From: JACRCG01 sp964524835 | GTDB taxonomy: Bacteria; Desulfobacterota; Desulfuromonadia; Geobacterales; Pseudopelobacteraceae | Length of the DNA: 64,000 nucleotides | Direction: 5' to 3' | Assembly: GCA_964524835.1 (NCBI GenBank) | Contig: CAZGEG010000001.1 | Coordinates: 124,001-188,000, forward strand | Shown here: positions 46,504-54,812 of the stretch, piece by piece | How positions within the stretch are numbered: the first letter of the stretch is position 1 | Layout of the letters: each line of letters begins with the position of its first letter | Program-made: the position numbers and the translations under genes | The notes under the pieces: model-generated | What the model was told of the DNA's origin: nothing | Databases searched by the model: none | The model's input: the letters and a program-made list of their open reading frames with translations, nothing else

Positions 46504-48354
46504 ATGTCCCCAACCTTCTGGAAACAGATGCTGATCATCATGCTGTTCATGCTTTTGTTCAACGCCTACTACGCCTACCTTGCGCAGCAGGGCTCGCAGT
46601 CGGCGGCAATCAGTTACAGCCGCTTCCGCAGCGAGCTGGCGGCTGACAACATCAAAAGCATCAGGCTCAAGGGGCCGAACATCGGGGGCGAGTTCCGGGC
46701 GAAGATCAAGGTAAGCGAACAGGTCCAGGGAAAGGCAGCGGTTCGGGAGGCCAGCTCCTTCAGTACCGTCATGCCGGCCATTAGCGACCCGACCCTGATG
46801 ACCGACCTGACGGCGCGCAATGTGGAGGTTACGGCGATATCCACGGAGGCTTCTTTCCTCGTCACTGTTCTGATCAGCCTGGCCCCCTGGCTGATTATTA
46901 TCGGAATATGGTGGATGGGGATGCGCGCCATGCGCAGCCAGGGGCCGGGAGGGATGCTGGGCGGTTTCGCCAAGTCCGGGGCCCGCACGCACACGACGCA
47001 GGAGAAGGTCACCGTGACCTTCGAGGATGTGGCCGGCATGGAGAACAGCAAGCAGGAACTCAAAGAGATCGTAGACTACCTGCGCAACCCCAAACAGTTC
47101 GAACGGGTCGGCGGCAAGGTCCCCAAGGGGGTGCTGCTGGTCGGCCCGCCGGGAACCGGCAAGACCCTCCTGGCCCGGGCGGTGGCGGGAGAGGCCGGGG
47201 TGACGTTCTTCAGCATCTCCGCCTCCCAGTTCATCGAGATGTTCGTCGGCGTCGGCGCCAGCCGGGTGCGGGACCTGTTCACCAACGCCAAGAAGGCCGC
47301 CCCCAGCATCATCTTCATCGACGAACTGGATGCGGTGGGGCGCAGCCGGGGCGCAGGCTTCGGCGGCGGCCACGACGAACGGGAACAGACCCTGAACCAG
47401 CTCCTCTCTGAGATGGACGGCTTCGATCAGCACCAGGAGGTGATCGTGCTGGCCGCCACCAACCGCCCCGACGTGCTCGACCCGGCCCTGCTCCGCCCCG
47501 GTCGCTTCGACCGGCATGTGGTGATCGAGCGTCCCGACTGGCGCGACCGCGAAAAGATCCTCCAGGTCCATGTCCGCAAGATCGCCCTGGCCGAGGGGAT
47601 CGACCTGAGTGTCGTTGCCCGCGGCACGCCGGGGATGACCGGCGCCGACCTGGAAAACCTGGTGAACGAGGCGGCCATCCTCGCCTCGCGGGAGAGTGCC
47701 GCGACGGTCACGATGGTGCACCTGGAAAAAGCCAAGGACAAGATCCTGATGGGGGGTGAGCGGAAGATGTTCATCTCCCCCGAGGAGAAGCGCATCACCG
47801 CTTACCACGAAGCGGGGCATACCCTGGTGGCCAGGCTGCTCCCCGGCACCGACCCGATCCACAAGGTGACCATCATCCCCCGCGGCATGGCTCTCGGCGT
47901 AACCCAGCAGCTCCCCGAGGACGACCGTTACCACTACCCGCAGAGCTATCTGGAAAACCGGCTGGCGGTGGCCATGGGTGGTCGGGTGGCGGAACGTCTG
48001 GTGTTCGGCGAGGTTTCCACCGGCGCCCAGAGCGACCTGAAGATGGTCACCGAACTGGCGGAGAAGATGGTCTGCCAGTGGGGGATGAGCGAGAAGGTAG
48101 GGGCGATGACCTTCAGGCGGGGGGAGGAGCACCCCTTCCTGGGGATGAAGCTGGCCGAGGAGAAGACCTTCTCCGAGGCCATGGCCTGGCGCATCGACCA
48201 GGAGATCGCCGCCTTTATTCGCAGGGCGGAACAGCAGGCCGAGGAGCTTTTGAGCGCCAACCGCGCCACGCTGGATCTGCTGGCCGAGGCGCTGCAGGCG
48301 GAGGAGACGCTGGACGGGGTGCGGGTGGACGAGATTATCGCCCGGGAAGCCTGA
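46504..48354 (+). CDS. ATP-dependent zinc metalloprotease FtsH (copy 2)
   Basis: 616 aa, same order of domains as the 33-35 kb copy: helices near 8-27 and 118-137, Walker A GPPGTGKTLLA near 217, Walker B FIDELDAVG (leucine for the more usual isoleucine), and HEAGHTLVARL near 436. The periplasmic loop (about 30-115) is longer and unlike that of copy 1, so the clients or partners probably differ. It lies between the aminotransferase and the selenocysteine rhodanese in the plus-strand cluster. Confidence 0.93.
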   Translation: MSPTFWKQMLIIMLFMLLFNAYYAYLAQQGSQSAAISYSRFRSELAADNIKSIRLKGPNIGGEFRAKIKVSEQVQGKAAVREASSFSTVMPAISDPTLMTDLTARNVEVTAISTEASFLVTVLISLAPWLIIIGIWWMGMRAMRSQGPGGMLGGFAKSGARTHTTQEKVTVTFEDVAGMENSKQELKEIVDYLRNPKQFERVGGKVPKGVLLVGPPGTGKTLLARAVAGEAGVTFFSISASQFIEMFVGVGASRVRDLFTNAKKAAPSIIFIDELDAVGRSRGAGFGGGHDEREQTLNQLLSEMDGFDQHQEVIVLAATNRPDVLDPALLRPGRFDRHVVIERPDWRDREKILQVHVRKIALAEGIDLSVVARGTPGMTGADLENLVNEAAILASRESAATVTMVHLEKAKDKILMGGERKMFISPEEKRITAYHEAGHTLVARLLPGTDPIHKVTIIPRGMALGVTQQLPEDDRYHYPQSYLENRLAVAMGGRVAERLVFGEVSTGAQSDLKMVTELAEKMVCQWGMSEKVGAMTFRRGEEHPFLGMKLAEEKTFSEAMAWRIDQEIAAFIRRAEQQAEELLSANRATLDLLAEALQAEETLDGVRVDEIIAREA

Positions 48355-48382
48355 ACTTTAAAAAAGGAAGGGAGGAAGTACC

Positions 48383-48793
48383 ATGATGAAGCGTTGGTTT
48401 TTTCGGGTCGTACTGATAGCGGCCATGGCTGCCCTGGGGGCCGGCATGGCCGCGGCCGGTGATGCAGCAGCACCGCGGATCGGCAAGGAAGATGTCAAGG
48501 CCGGGCTCGGGGCCGCAGATACGTCGATCATCGACGTGCGCGCGGTCAGCGATTGGAAGGAGAGCAAGCTGAAGATCAAGGGGGCTGTCAGGGAAGACCC
48601 CAATAATGTCGACGGCTGGGCTTCCCGCTATCCCAAGGACCGGGCCCTGATCCTCTACTGCGCCTGAACGGATGAGGGAACCAGCGCCCGTGTGGCGTTG
48701 CAGCTGATCAAGATGGGATACGCCAAAGTATTCGCCCTCAAGGGGGGATGGAACGAGTGGGAGAAAGCGGGTTATCCCACCGAGAAGAAGTGA
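48383..48793 (+). CDS. Exported rhodanese-like selenoprotein (in-frame UGA read as selenocysteine)
   Basis: 136 aa if the TGA at 48665-48667 is selenocysteine 95. Signal peptide about 1-25, then a single rhodanese domain: TSIIDVRAVSDW near 48, ILYCA-U-TDEGTSARVALQL at the active loop, GYAKVFALKGGWNEWEKAGYP at the end. Sequence after the TGA continues the rhodanese fold for 41 codons to a normal TGA, so a simple stop would cut the enzyme at its active site. Relatives carry cysteine there (YCAC), giving a CxU redox or sulfur-transfer pair. A SECIS-like hairpin follows. AGGGAGG precedes the ATG. Selenoprotein rhodaneses have been reported from deltaproteobacteria (memory). Confidence 0.85.
48682..48700 (+). 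promoter_or_regulatory. Candidate bacterial SECIS hairpin
   Basis: CAGCGCC pairs with GGCGTTG (seven pairs, one G-U) around a 5-base loop CGTGT. The loop begins 22 bases after the UGA and has G among its first two bases, both fitting the bacterial SECIS rules. Confidence 0.7.
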
Positions 48794-48841
48794 AACTTCG
48801 TTCTTCTGTCGAAGCGGGAAAATTCACCATGAGGCAAAAGC

Positions 48842-48871
48842 GATAAAACCGGCATTCGTGTCGGTTTTATC
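48842..48871 (+). terminator. Hairpin after the rhodanese gene (bidirectional)
   Basis: 10-bp perfect stem GATAAAACCG/CGGTTTTATC, 48 bases past the rhodanese stop. The 3' arm supplies the T-rich stretch. It would also end transcripts from the minus strand. Confidence 0.6.
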
Positions 48872-48874
48872 ATT

Positions 48875-48972
48875 TCACCCCGGTCCTCCCCAGCTTGCGT
48901 TTCAGAATCTCCATGATCTTGATCTGTTTCTCCCTGCCCGGCGCAGTGACAATCAATCGAAAATCTATCTCA
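48875..48972 (-). pseudogene. C-terminal remnant of an unidentified gene
   Basis: On the minus strand an open frame reads EIDFRLIVTAPGREKQIKIM and ends EILKRKLGRTGVK before TGA at 48877. The beta-helix pattern and codon use look coding, but no start exists: upstream the frame runs into the inverted-repeat element at 48971. The remainder of the gene is absent, as prpD follows 12 bases after the element. Parent family not recognised. Confidence 0.45.
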
Positions 48973-49150
48973 CGCGACGACGCAACGGCGCGACGAAATT
49001 CAAAAACAAAGATTTTGGTTTAACCTCTAAGATTTAAGTTATTAATCTTGGTTTCCTTTGCGTTCCTTGCGCCTTTGCGAAAGTATGTTTTTGAACGGCT
49101 TTGATTGGAATTCTGCGTGTTTTTCGTTGCGTCGTCGCGTTCGTCGCGTG
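48971..49150. repeat. Inverted-repeat-bounded element (MITE/REP-like)
   Basis: Outer ends CGCGACGACGCAACG (48973-48987) and its complement (49125-49139) are inverted, each next to a further CGCGACG unit. The interior is AT-rich and includes the TTTGCGTTCCTTGCGCCTTTGCG type of low-complexity repeat seen in many deltaproteobacterial intergenic regions. No coding capacity. Confidence 0.6.
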
Positions 49151-49161
49151 AAAAACGCCTT

Positions 49162-50613
49162 TCAGGATTCAACCACCAGCAACGCCATGAACTCGTCAAC
49201 CGTCATGGCCCCCAGTTTTTCACGGTCGAGACAGAGCCCGATCAGCGCCTCGGTCAGTTCGGCCGGGAGACGAGAGGTCATATTTGCCCTGGCCTTCTCC
49301 ACCAGGAGCGGCAGCGCCTCGCTCCGCCGTCTCCGGTGGCCGAGCGGGTACTCCACCTCGACGCGCTCCGTGGCGCTCCCGTCCCTGAAGAACACCTGCA
49401 GCGCGTTGGCGATCGAGCGCTTCTCCGGATCGAGGTAGTCCCGCGAGTAGCGCGGCTCCTCCCGCACCTCCATCCGCTCCCTTAAGCTGTCGATGCGCGG
49501 GTCGGCCGCCACACCGTCGCCGTAATCGTCGGCGGTCAGCCGGCCGAAGATCAGTCCGACCGCGGTCATGTACTGCAGGCAGTGGTCCCGGTCGGCCGGG
49601 TTGTGGAGCGGGCCGCTCTTGCTGATAATCCGGACCGCCGACTCCTGGGTGCATATCTCGATCCGCTCGATCTGGTCCAGCCGCTCCCGCACCTCGGGAT
49701 GGAGCTTGAGGGCGCACTCCACCGCGGTCTGGGCGTGGAACTCGGCCGGGAAGGCCACCTTGAAGAGGATGTTCTCCATCACGTAGGAGCCGTAGGGGCG
49801 AGGGAACTTGAAGCGCTCCCCCCTGTAGGAGACGTCGTAGAAGCCCCACCCCCTGGCGGAGAGGCAGGACGGGTAGCCCGGCTCCCCCTGCATTGTCAGC
49901 AGCGCCAGCCTGACCCCCCGGCTGGTGGCGTCGCCGGCGGCCCACGACTTGCGCGGCCCGGCGTTGGGGGCCTGGCGATAGCTGCGCAGGCTCTGGCCGT
50001 CCACCCAGACCTGGGACAGGGCATTGACGATCCGGTCCCTCCCGCCCCCCAGCAGCCGGGCCGCCACTGCGGCACTGGCCAGTTTCACCAGAAGGACATG
50101 ATCGAGACCGACCCGGTTGAAACCGTTTTCCAGCGCCATCACCCCCTGGATCTCGTGGGCCTTGATCATGGACTCTAGCACTTTCCCCATGCCGAGCGGC
50201 GCCTTCCCCTGCGACTTATTGCGAAGGCTGACGAAATCGGCCACGGCCAGGATCCCCCCCAGGTTATCGGAGGGGTGCCCCCACTCGGCGGCCAGCCAGG
50301 TATCGTTGTAATCGAGCCAGCGGATCAGCGTGCCGATGTCGAAGGCCCCCTTGACCGGATCGAGGACATGGCTGGTACCGGGAACCCTCACCCCGTTGGG
50401 GACAACCGTTCCCGGCACGACCGGCCCGAGCAGACGGGTGCATTCCGGGAAACGCAGCGCCAGCAGCGCGCAGCCGAGCGCGTCCAGCAGCACGTAGCCG
50501 GCGGTGTCGAGCGCCTCCTCGCTGTCGATGACGTAATCGGCCACGTAGTCGGCGATTTCCTGCATCTCCCGGTCGAATTCGGGGCGGATATTCACGTCGG
50601 CCTGCGTTGTCAT
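49162..50613 (-). CDS. prpD: 2-Methylcitrate dehydratase
   Basis: 483 aa, MmgE/PrpD fold. Dehydrates 2-methylcitrate to 2-methylaconitate in propionyl-CoA oxidation. Visible family blocks: RFPECTRLLGPVVPGT near 55, FDIGTLIRWLDYNDTWLAAEWGHPSDN (near 90, read in two parts), KAHEIQG and WAAGDATSRGVRLALL near 230. The ATG at 50613 has GGAGG seven bases ahead and overlaps the prpC stop by four bases (ATGA). A longer reading from 50913 is a shadow of prpC. Confidence 0.93.
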   Translation of the reverse strand: MTTQADVNIRPEFDREMQEIADYVADYVIDSEEALDTAGYVLLDALGCALLALRFPECTRLLGPVVPGTVVPNGVRVPGTSHVLDPVKGAFDIGTLIRWLDYNDTWLAAEWGHPSDNLGGILAVADFVSLRNKSQGKAPLGMGKVLESMIKAHEIQGVMALENGFNRVGLDHVLLVKLASAAVAARLLGGGRDRIVNALSQVWVDGQSLRSYRQAPNAGPRKSWAAGDATSRGVRLALLTMQGEPGYPSCLSARGWGFYDVSYRGERFKFPRPYGSYVMENILFKVAFPAEFHAQTAVECALKLHPEVRERLDQIERIEICTQESAVRIISKSGPLHNPADRDHCLQYMTAVGLIFGRLTADDYGDGVAADPRIDSLRERMEVREEPRYSRDYLDPEKRSIANALQVFFRDGSATERVEVEYPLGHRRRRSEALPLLVEKARANMTSRLPAELTEALIGLCLDREKLGAMTVDEFMALLVVES

Positions 50614-51737
50614 GGCCGATCCTCCAGCGGTACATACTTCCTCGGCTCCGGCCCTACGTAGTCGGCAATAGGGCGGAAGATCCGGTTGGCGGAACGCTGC
50701 TCGATGATGTGGGCCGACCAGCCGGCGATGCGGGCGAAGACGAAGACCGGCGTGAACATGGGGGTCGGGATGCCGCAGAGGTGATAGGCGGAGGCGCTGT
50801 AGAAGTCCAGGTTCGGGTAGAGCCCCTTCTCCTCCCGCACCAGCCGCTCGATCCGTTCCGATACCCGGTAGAAGGTCGTGTCGCCGCTCGCTTCGGCCAA
50901 CCGCTGCGACCACATCTGGATGATCGGGGAGCGGGGGTCGAGCTGCTTCTTGTAGATCCGGTGGCCGAACCCCATGATTTTCTCTCCGGCCAACAGCATG
51001 GCGCGAATGGCGGTTTCGGCCTCCTCCGGCGTGGCGAAGCGGCTGATCAGGCGCATGGCCTCCTCGTTGGCGCCGCCGTGCAGCGGTCCCCGCAGGGTGC
51101 CGATGGCCGAGGTGACCGCCGCGTAAAAATCGGTGAGGGTCGAGGTGGTCACCCGGGCCGAGAAGGTCGAGGCGTTGAACTCGTGCTCGGCGTAGAGGAT
51201 CAGGGAGGCGTCCATCGCCCGGCGCTGCAGGTCGGGCGCCGGCTGGCCGAGCAGCAGGTGGAGAAAGTGGCCGGCCAGGCTCTGCTCGGAGCTTTTGGTC
51301 GAGATCCGCTCGCCGCAGGTGTGGTAGTGGTGCCAGTAGAGCAGCATGGAGGGGAAGCTGGCCAGCAGCCGCTCCGCCACCCGGTACTGGTCGTTGTCTT
51401 TCGATTCCGGCTCGATCGCGCCGAGGGCCGAGCAGCCGGTGCGGAGCACATCCATCGGGTGGGCCGCCGCCGGCAACTGCTCCAGGACCGTCTTCAAGCC
51501 GGGCGGCAGGCAGCGCCTGGTGATCAGGCGGGTGCGGAAGGCATCCAGCTCCCCGCCGCTCGGGAGGTGTCCGTAAAGCAGAAGGTGGGCCACCTCCTCG
51601 AAGGTGGACTTTTCCGCCAGGTCGTTGATCGAGTAGCCGCGGTAGGCCAGTCCGACATGCTCCTTCCCCACCGTGCTGATGGCAGTTTGTCCGGCCACGA
51701 TCCCTTCAAGGCCGGGACTGTAAGTTGATAATCTCAT
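50610..51737 (-). CDS. prpC: 2-Methylcitrate synthase
   Basis: 375 aa, citrate synthase family of the short, non-allosteric type. Condenses propionyl-CoA with oxaloacetate. Catalytic residues are visible in AEHEFNASTF near 186, LHGGANEEAM near 222 and FGHRIYKK near 262; substrate arginine near VFARIAGWSAH. The prpB/prpD neighbours favour methylcitrate over citrate synthase. It lies 60 bases downstream of prpB. Confidence 0.92.
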   Translation of the reverse strand: MRLSTYSPGLEGIVAGQTAISTVGKEHVGLAYRGYSINDLAEKSTFEEVAHLLLYGHLPSGGELDAFRTRLITRRCLPPGLKTVLEQLPAAAHPMDVLRTGCSALGAIEPESKDNDQYRVAERLLASFPSMLLYWHHYHTCGERISTKSSEQSLAGHFLHLLLGQPAPDLQRRAMDASLILYAEHEFNASTFSARVTTSTLTDFYAAVTSAIGTLRGPLHGGANEEAMRLISRFATPEEAETAIRAMLLAGEKIMGFGHRIYKKQLDPRSPIIQMWSQRLAEASGDTTFYRVSERIERLVREEKGLYPNLDFYSASAYHLCGIPTPMFTPVFVFARIAGWSAHIIEQRSANRIFRPIADYVGPEPRKYVPLEDRP

Positions 51738-51763
51738 GGCTTGGACTCCTTTTTAGTAATAAT

Positions 51764-51818
51764 CAGGCTGAAGGCTGAAGGTTAAAGCCTAAAGTCTTCA
51801 GTCTTCAGTCTTCAGCCT
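51764..51818. repeat. Short inverted/tandem repeat at the prpB 3' end
   Basis: AGGCTGAAGGCTGAAG on one side and three copies of GTCTTCA ending in CTTCAGCCT on the other form a long imperfect hairpin. The copies encode the last residues (KTED) and stop of prpB, so the repeat has invaded or replaced its 3' end. Confidence 0.6.
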
Positions 51819-52694
51819 GTTTCCAAACAGTTCGTCCAGTTTGTGCTCAAAGGCATGGTAGCCTAATACCTCGTACAGCTCGTCCCGCGTCTGCATTTCA
51901 TCCAGCGCCGCCCGCTGGCTGCCGTCCCGGCGGATGGTCCGGTAGACCTTGAGGGCCGCAGCCGACATGGCCCGGAAGGCGGAGAGCGGATAGAGGGCCA
52001 CCCCGACCCCTGCCGATGCCAGCTCCTCCAGGGTGAAGAGCGGGGTGAGGCCGAATTCGGTCATATTGGCCAGGACCGGGATGCCGAGGGCCCCGGCGAA
52101 GCGCCGGTACTGCTCCAGTCCGGTCAGCGCCTCGGGGAAGATCATGTCGGCGCCGGCCTCCCGGTAACGGCAGGCGCGCTCGACGGCCCTATCTAGCCCC
52201 TCAACAGCCGCGGCATCGGTGCGGGCCATGATGACGAAGGCCGGGTCGCGGCGGGCATCCACTGCCGCCCTGATCCGGTCAACCATCTCGGCGGTCGTAA
52301 CCAGGGCCTTGCCCGGCCGGTGGCCGCAACGCTTGGCCGCCACCTGGTCCTCGATGTGAATGCCGGCCGCGCCGGCCCTGATCATCTCCCGCACGGTACG
52401 GGCGATCATGAAGGCGTGTCCCCAGCCGGTATCCACGTCCACCAGCAGCGGCAGCCTGCTGGCGGCGGTGATCCTCCGCACGTCCTCCAGGACATCGGTC
52501 AGGGTAGTCATCCCCAGGTCAGGCAGGCCGAAAGAGGCGTTGGCCACCCCGGCCCCTGAAAGGTAGACGGCGCGAAAACCGCACTGCCCGGCCAGCAGTG
52601 CGGCATAGGCATTAACCGTTCCCACAAGCTGGAGAGGCTTTTCTTCCGTCACTGCCTTGCGCAGCAGCGCACCCGGGGTTAGTAAAGTGGACAC
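51798..52694 (-). CDS. prpB: 2-Methylisocitrate lyase
   Basis: 298 aa, isocitrate-lyase-family TIM barrel. Cleaves methylisocitrate to pyruvate and succinate. Motifs: YLSGAGVANASFGLPDLG near 45, LLVDVDTGWGH near 82, HIEDQVAAKRCGHRPGK near 113 (the KRCGH loop with catalytic cysteine), MARTDA near 153. GTG at 52694 is preferred because GGGAGG lies six bases ahead; ATGs at 52700 and 52715 have poor spacing or none. First gene of prpB-C-D. Confidence 0.92.
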   Translation of the reverse strand: MSTLLTPGALLRKAVTEEKPLQLVGTVNAYAALLAGQCGFRAVYLSGAGVANASFGLPDLGMTTLTDVLEDVRRITAASRLPLLVDVDTGWGHAFMIARTVREMIRAGAAGIHIEDQVAAKRCGHRPGKALVTTAEMVDRIRAAVDARRDPAFVIMARTDAAAVEGLDRAVERACRYREAGADMIFPEALTGLEQYRRFAGALGIPVLANMTEFGLTPLFTLEELASAGVGVALYPLSAFRAMSAAALKVYRTIRRDGSQRAALDEMQTRDELYEVLGYHAFEHKLDELFGNRLKTED

Positions 52695-53009
52695 GATCAT
52701 CCTCCCGACTTCCATTCAACTATTCATGTTTTCATTATAGACCTGATTATGATTTTTTGAATACAAACCGATACGATATGTTCCATTACAGCGCCGCCGT
52801 CAGGTGCGGACTTGTCCCAGCCGGGAGCCAAGGTTTTAAAATCATCCTGGCGGATAAACCATAGTCAAGAAAGGGACATTGGGGAGGAATCAATTCCAGT
52901 GGGCGGTAGCGTAATTTTTTGGAGGGACAGATCCAGCAGAGAGAAAGCTGCCGGATGAGTATGGAGTTGTCAACCGACTCGTCCGGGGTGAGTAAAGCCG
53001 CTAACGGAA
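52695..53009. other. Gene-free stretch between tilS and prpB
   Basis: Contains the candidate prp promoter; otherwise no gene, strong hairpin or repeat was seen. An open frame at 52786-53118 on the minus strand overlaps the tilS end and looks non-coding. Confidence 0.5.
52734..52761 (-). promoter_or_regulatory. Candidate promoter of prpBCD
   Basis: Minus strand: TTCAAA (52761-52756), 16-base spacer, perfect TATAAT (52739-52734), about 40 bases ahead of the prpB start. Confidence 0.5.
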
Positions 53010-54401
53010 TTAACTCCGTGCATGCCACGTCACCCGGACCGCAGCGGAAGGCGGTGTAACAATCCGGCATGATTCGGACAGGCAGACTCCCGCGATCCAG
53101 ATCAGTTCGTCGCCGCAATACAGGAGCGGAATACGCTTCCGTTGGGAGGACGGGATCTTCCGGTCAATGAAAATGTCCTTCACCTTTTTTCTGCCGCTCA
53201 TGCCGAACGGCGTCATGCGGTCGCCGGGCCGAAAGGTGCGGACCAGCCAGGGGAACGGGATTCTGTCCGGGTCGAGGCAAACGCTGCCGGGATCAGTCGA
53301 AAAGGGCGCCGTAGCGGCTGTTTCCACTGAGAGAGAACCGCCGCTCGGGAGAATATGGAGACCCGGTCCCGCTATCTGCAGCTCGAAGCAGGCGACAGGA
53401 GCACACCGGTCCGTCCGCAACAGCAGCAGGTCATATTCCCTCACCGCCGCTATTCCCTGCGGGAGATAAAGCCGGGAGTTGGGGCGGCCGGAAGCGATCT
53501 GGTCGCAGAGCGCATCGATGTGTCGCAGACTTATCCCCGCCAGGTCTCCGGTCAGCTGAAGGCAGGCATGGCGCAGCACTCTGCGCCGCAGGGCTGTTTT
53601 GAGCGTACTGAGCTGCCCGATGCTGCAGACAACCCGCCCCTCCTCCATCCGGCACGAAGCGGCAAAGCCCTGTTCTGCCAGTTCACCCAGCAGGGCCTCA
53701 TCGTCACCCAAAATTGAAGCCGTTGCGGCAAGACTGGCACGGATGGCGGGATTGTACTCTTCCAGCAGCGGCAGCAGCTGATGGCGAATGCGGTTACGCA
53801 GGTAGGCTGTATCATTGTTGCTGGCATCCTCGCGCCACTCCAGGCCGCGGGCGATGAGGTACCGTTCAATATCGGAACGGGATATCTCCAGCAGCGGGCG
53901 CAAGTAGCCGCGGCGGTTCCGGTACGCCATCCCCGACAACCCGCTCGTTCCGGAGCCGCGCAGGAGACGCATCAGCACGGTTTCCGCCTGGTCGTCGGCG
54001 TGATGGGCAAGGACCACAGCCGCCGCCCCGTACGTACTCCGCACTTCATCGAGAAACCCGATCCGGGCCCGCCGTCCGGTGTCTTCAAGGTTCAACCGGA
54101 GGTCGGCCGCCATCCTCACGACATCGACGCGCCTGGATTCGAACGGGATGGCGTAGCGGGTCGCCAAACTCCGGCAGAATTCCTCGTCGGCGTCTGATTC
54201 GGCACCGCGCAGGGTGTGGTTCAGATGGGCGGCAACAAGGTGGAGATTGTAGTCGGGAAACCTGGAGAGCAGGTCCAGCAGGAGGGTGGAGTCCGCCCCC
54301 CCGGAGAGGGCTACGACAAGGGTGTCCCCCTGCCGGAAAAGCCGCTGCCGGCGTACCGTACGCTCTACCATGGCTGCGAGGGCGACGTCGGGGGAGATCA
54401 T
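53010..54401 (-). CDS. tilS: tRNA(Ile)-lysidine synthase
   Basis: 463 aa. N-type ATP pyrophosphatase with the P-loop ALSGGADSTLLLDLL near 30, HLNHTLRGAESDADE near 58, AHHADDQAETVLMRLLRGSG near 132 and ISRSDIERYLIARGLEWREDASN near 170; C-terminal substrate domains with GDRMTPFGMSGRKKVKDIFIDRKIP near 405. It converts C34 of the AUA-reading tRNA to lysidine and is essential. Located 52 bases upstream of nothing obvious in its transcript direction except the gene-free stretch. Full length. Confidence 0.94.
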   Translation of the reverse strand: MISPDVALAAMVERTVRRQRLFRQGDTLVVALSGGADSTLLLDLLSRFPDYNLHLVAAHLNHTLRGAESDADEEFCRSLATRYAIPFESRRVDVVRMAADLRLNLEDTGRRARIGFLDEVRSTYGAAAVVLAHHADDQAETVLMRLLRGSGTSGLSGMAYRNRRGYLRPLLEISRSDIERYLIARGLEWREDASNNDTAYLRNRIRHQLLPLLEEYNPAIRASLAATASILGDDEALLGELAEQGFAASCRMEEGRVVCSIGQLSTLKTALRRRVLRHACLQLTGDLAGISLRHIDALCDQIASGRPNSRLYLPQGIAAVREYDLLLLRTDRCAPVACFELQIAGPGLHILPSGGSLSVETAATAPFSTDPGSVCLDPDRIPFPWLVRTFRPGDRMTPFGMSGRKKVKDIFIDRKIPSSQRKRIPLLYCGDELIWIAGVCLSESCRIVTPPSAAVRVTWHARS

Positions 54402-54453
54402 GGAAAACTCGGTGTGGTGCTGCCTTGGGGAATGATGTTGCGACTGAATGTGG

Positions 54454-54804
54454 TCACCTCTTTGTTGTCCCGAACAGCATATTCAGTACAAAACTGAACA
54501 GGCTGAAGAGAAGCGCGGCGATAAATGCGGTGCCGAAACCGGTGACATGGAGTCCCGGCACCAGGTTTGCCGCCAGATAGAAGATCAGCGCATTGATTAC
54601 AAAGGTAAATAGGCCGAGGGTCATTATGGTGACCGGGAGCGTCAGAAGGACGATGATCGGCTTCAGAAATACGTTCAGCAGGCCTATGACCAGCGTCGCC
54701 AGCAGCAGGTCCTGAAAACGGTCGATCCGGATGCCTGGGATCAGCTTCATTACGAAAAAAAGGGCGAACGAATTTAGTGCCCATCTGAGGACAAGTCTTG
54801 TCAT
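54454..54804 (-). CDS. Four-helix membrane protein (phage holin 4 / YvlD-like)
   Basis: 116 aa with four hydrophobic helices (about 5-24, 30-50, 55-80, 90-112) and the polar joint LKPIIVLLTLPVTIMTLGLF, characteristic of the YvlD/holin-4-superfamily membrane proteins. Function unknown; no phage genes are nearby so a lysis role is unlikely. The ATG at 54804 has AGGAG five bases ahead; a longer reading to 55194 runs over corA and is rejected. It begins eight bases after the corA stop. Confidence 0.85.
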   Translation of the reverse strand: MTRLVLRWALNSFALFFVMKLIPGIRIDRFQDLLLATLVIGLLNVFLKPIIVLLTLPVTIMTLGLFTFVINALIFYLAANLVPGLHVTGFGTAFIAALLFSLFSFVLNMLFGTTKR

Positions 54805-54812
54805 AAATACTC

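Larger units (their letters stand above)
48794..49161. other. Gene-free stretch between the selenoprotein and prpD
   Basis: Holds only the hairpin (48842-48871), the truncated gene tail (48875-48972) and the repeat element (48971-49150). No intact gene seen. Confidence 0.7.

Noticed and set aside
45928..48132. 734-codon open frame on the minus strand
   Set aside because: Antisense to the FtsH paralogue and aminotransferase; composition is histidine/leucine/glycine-rich as expected from reading GC-rich genes backwards; no ribosome site.
54454..54804. Phage holin pointing to a prophage
   Set aside because: The family name is historical; neighbours are corA and tilS and there are no phage genes.
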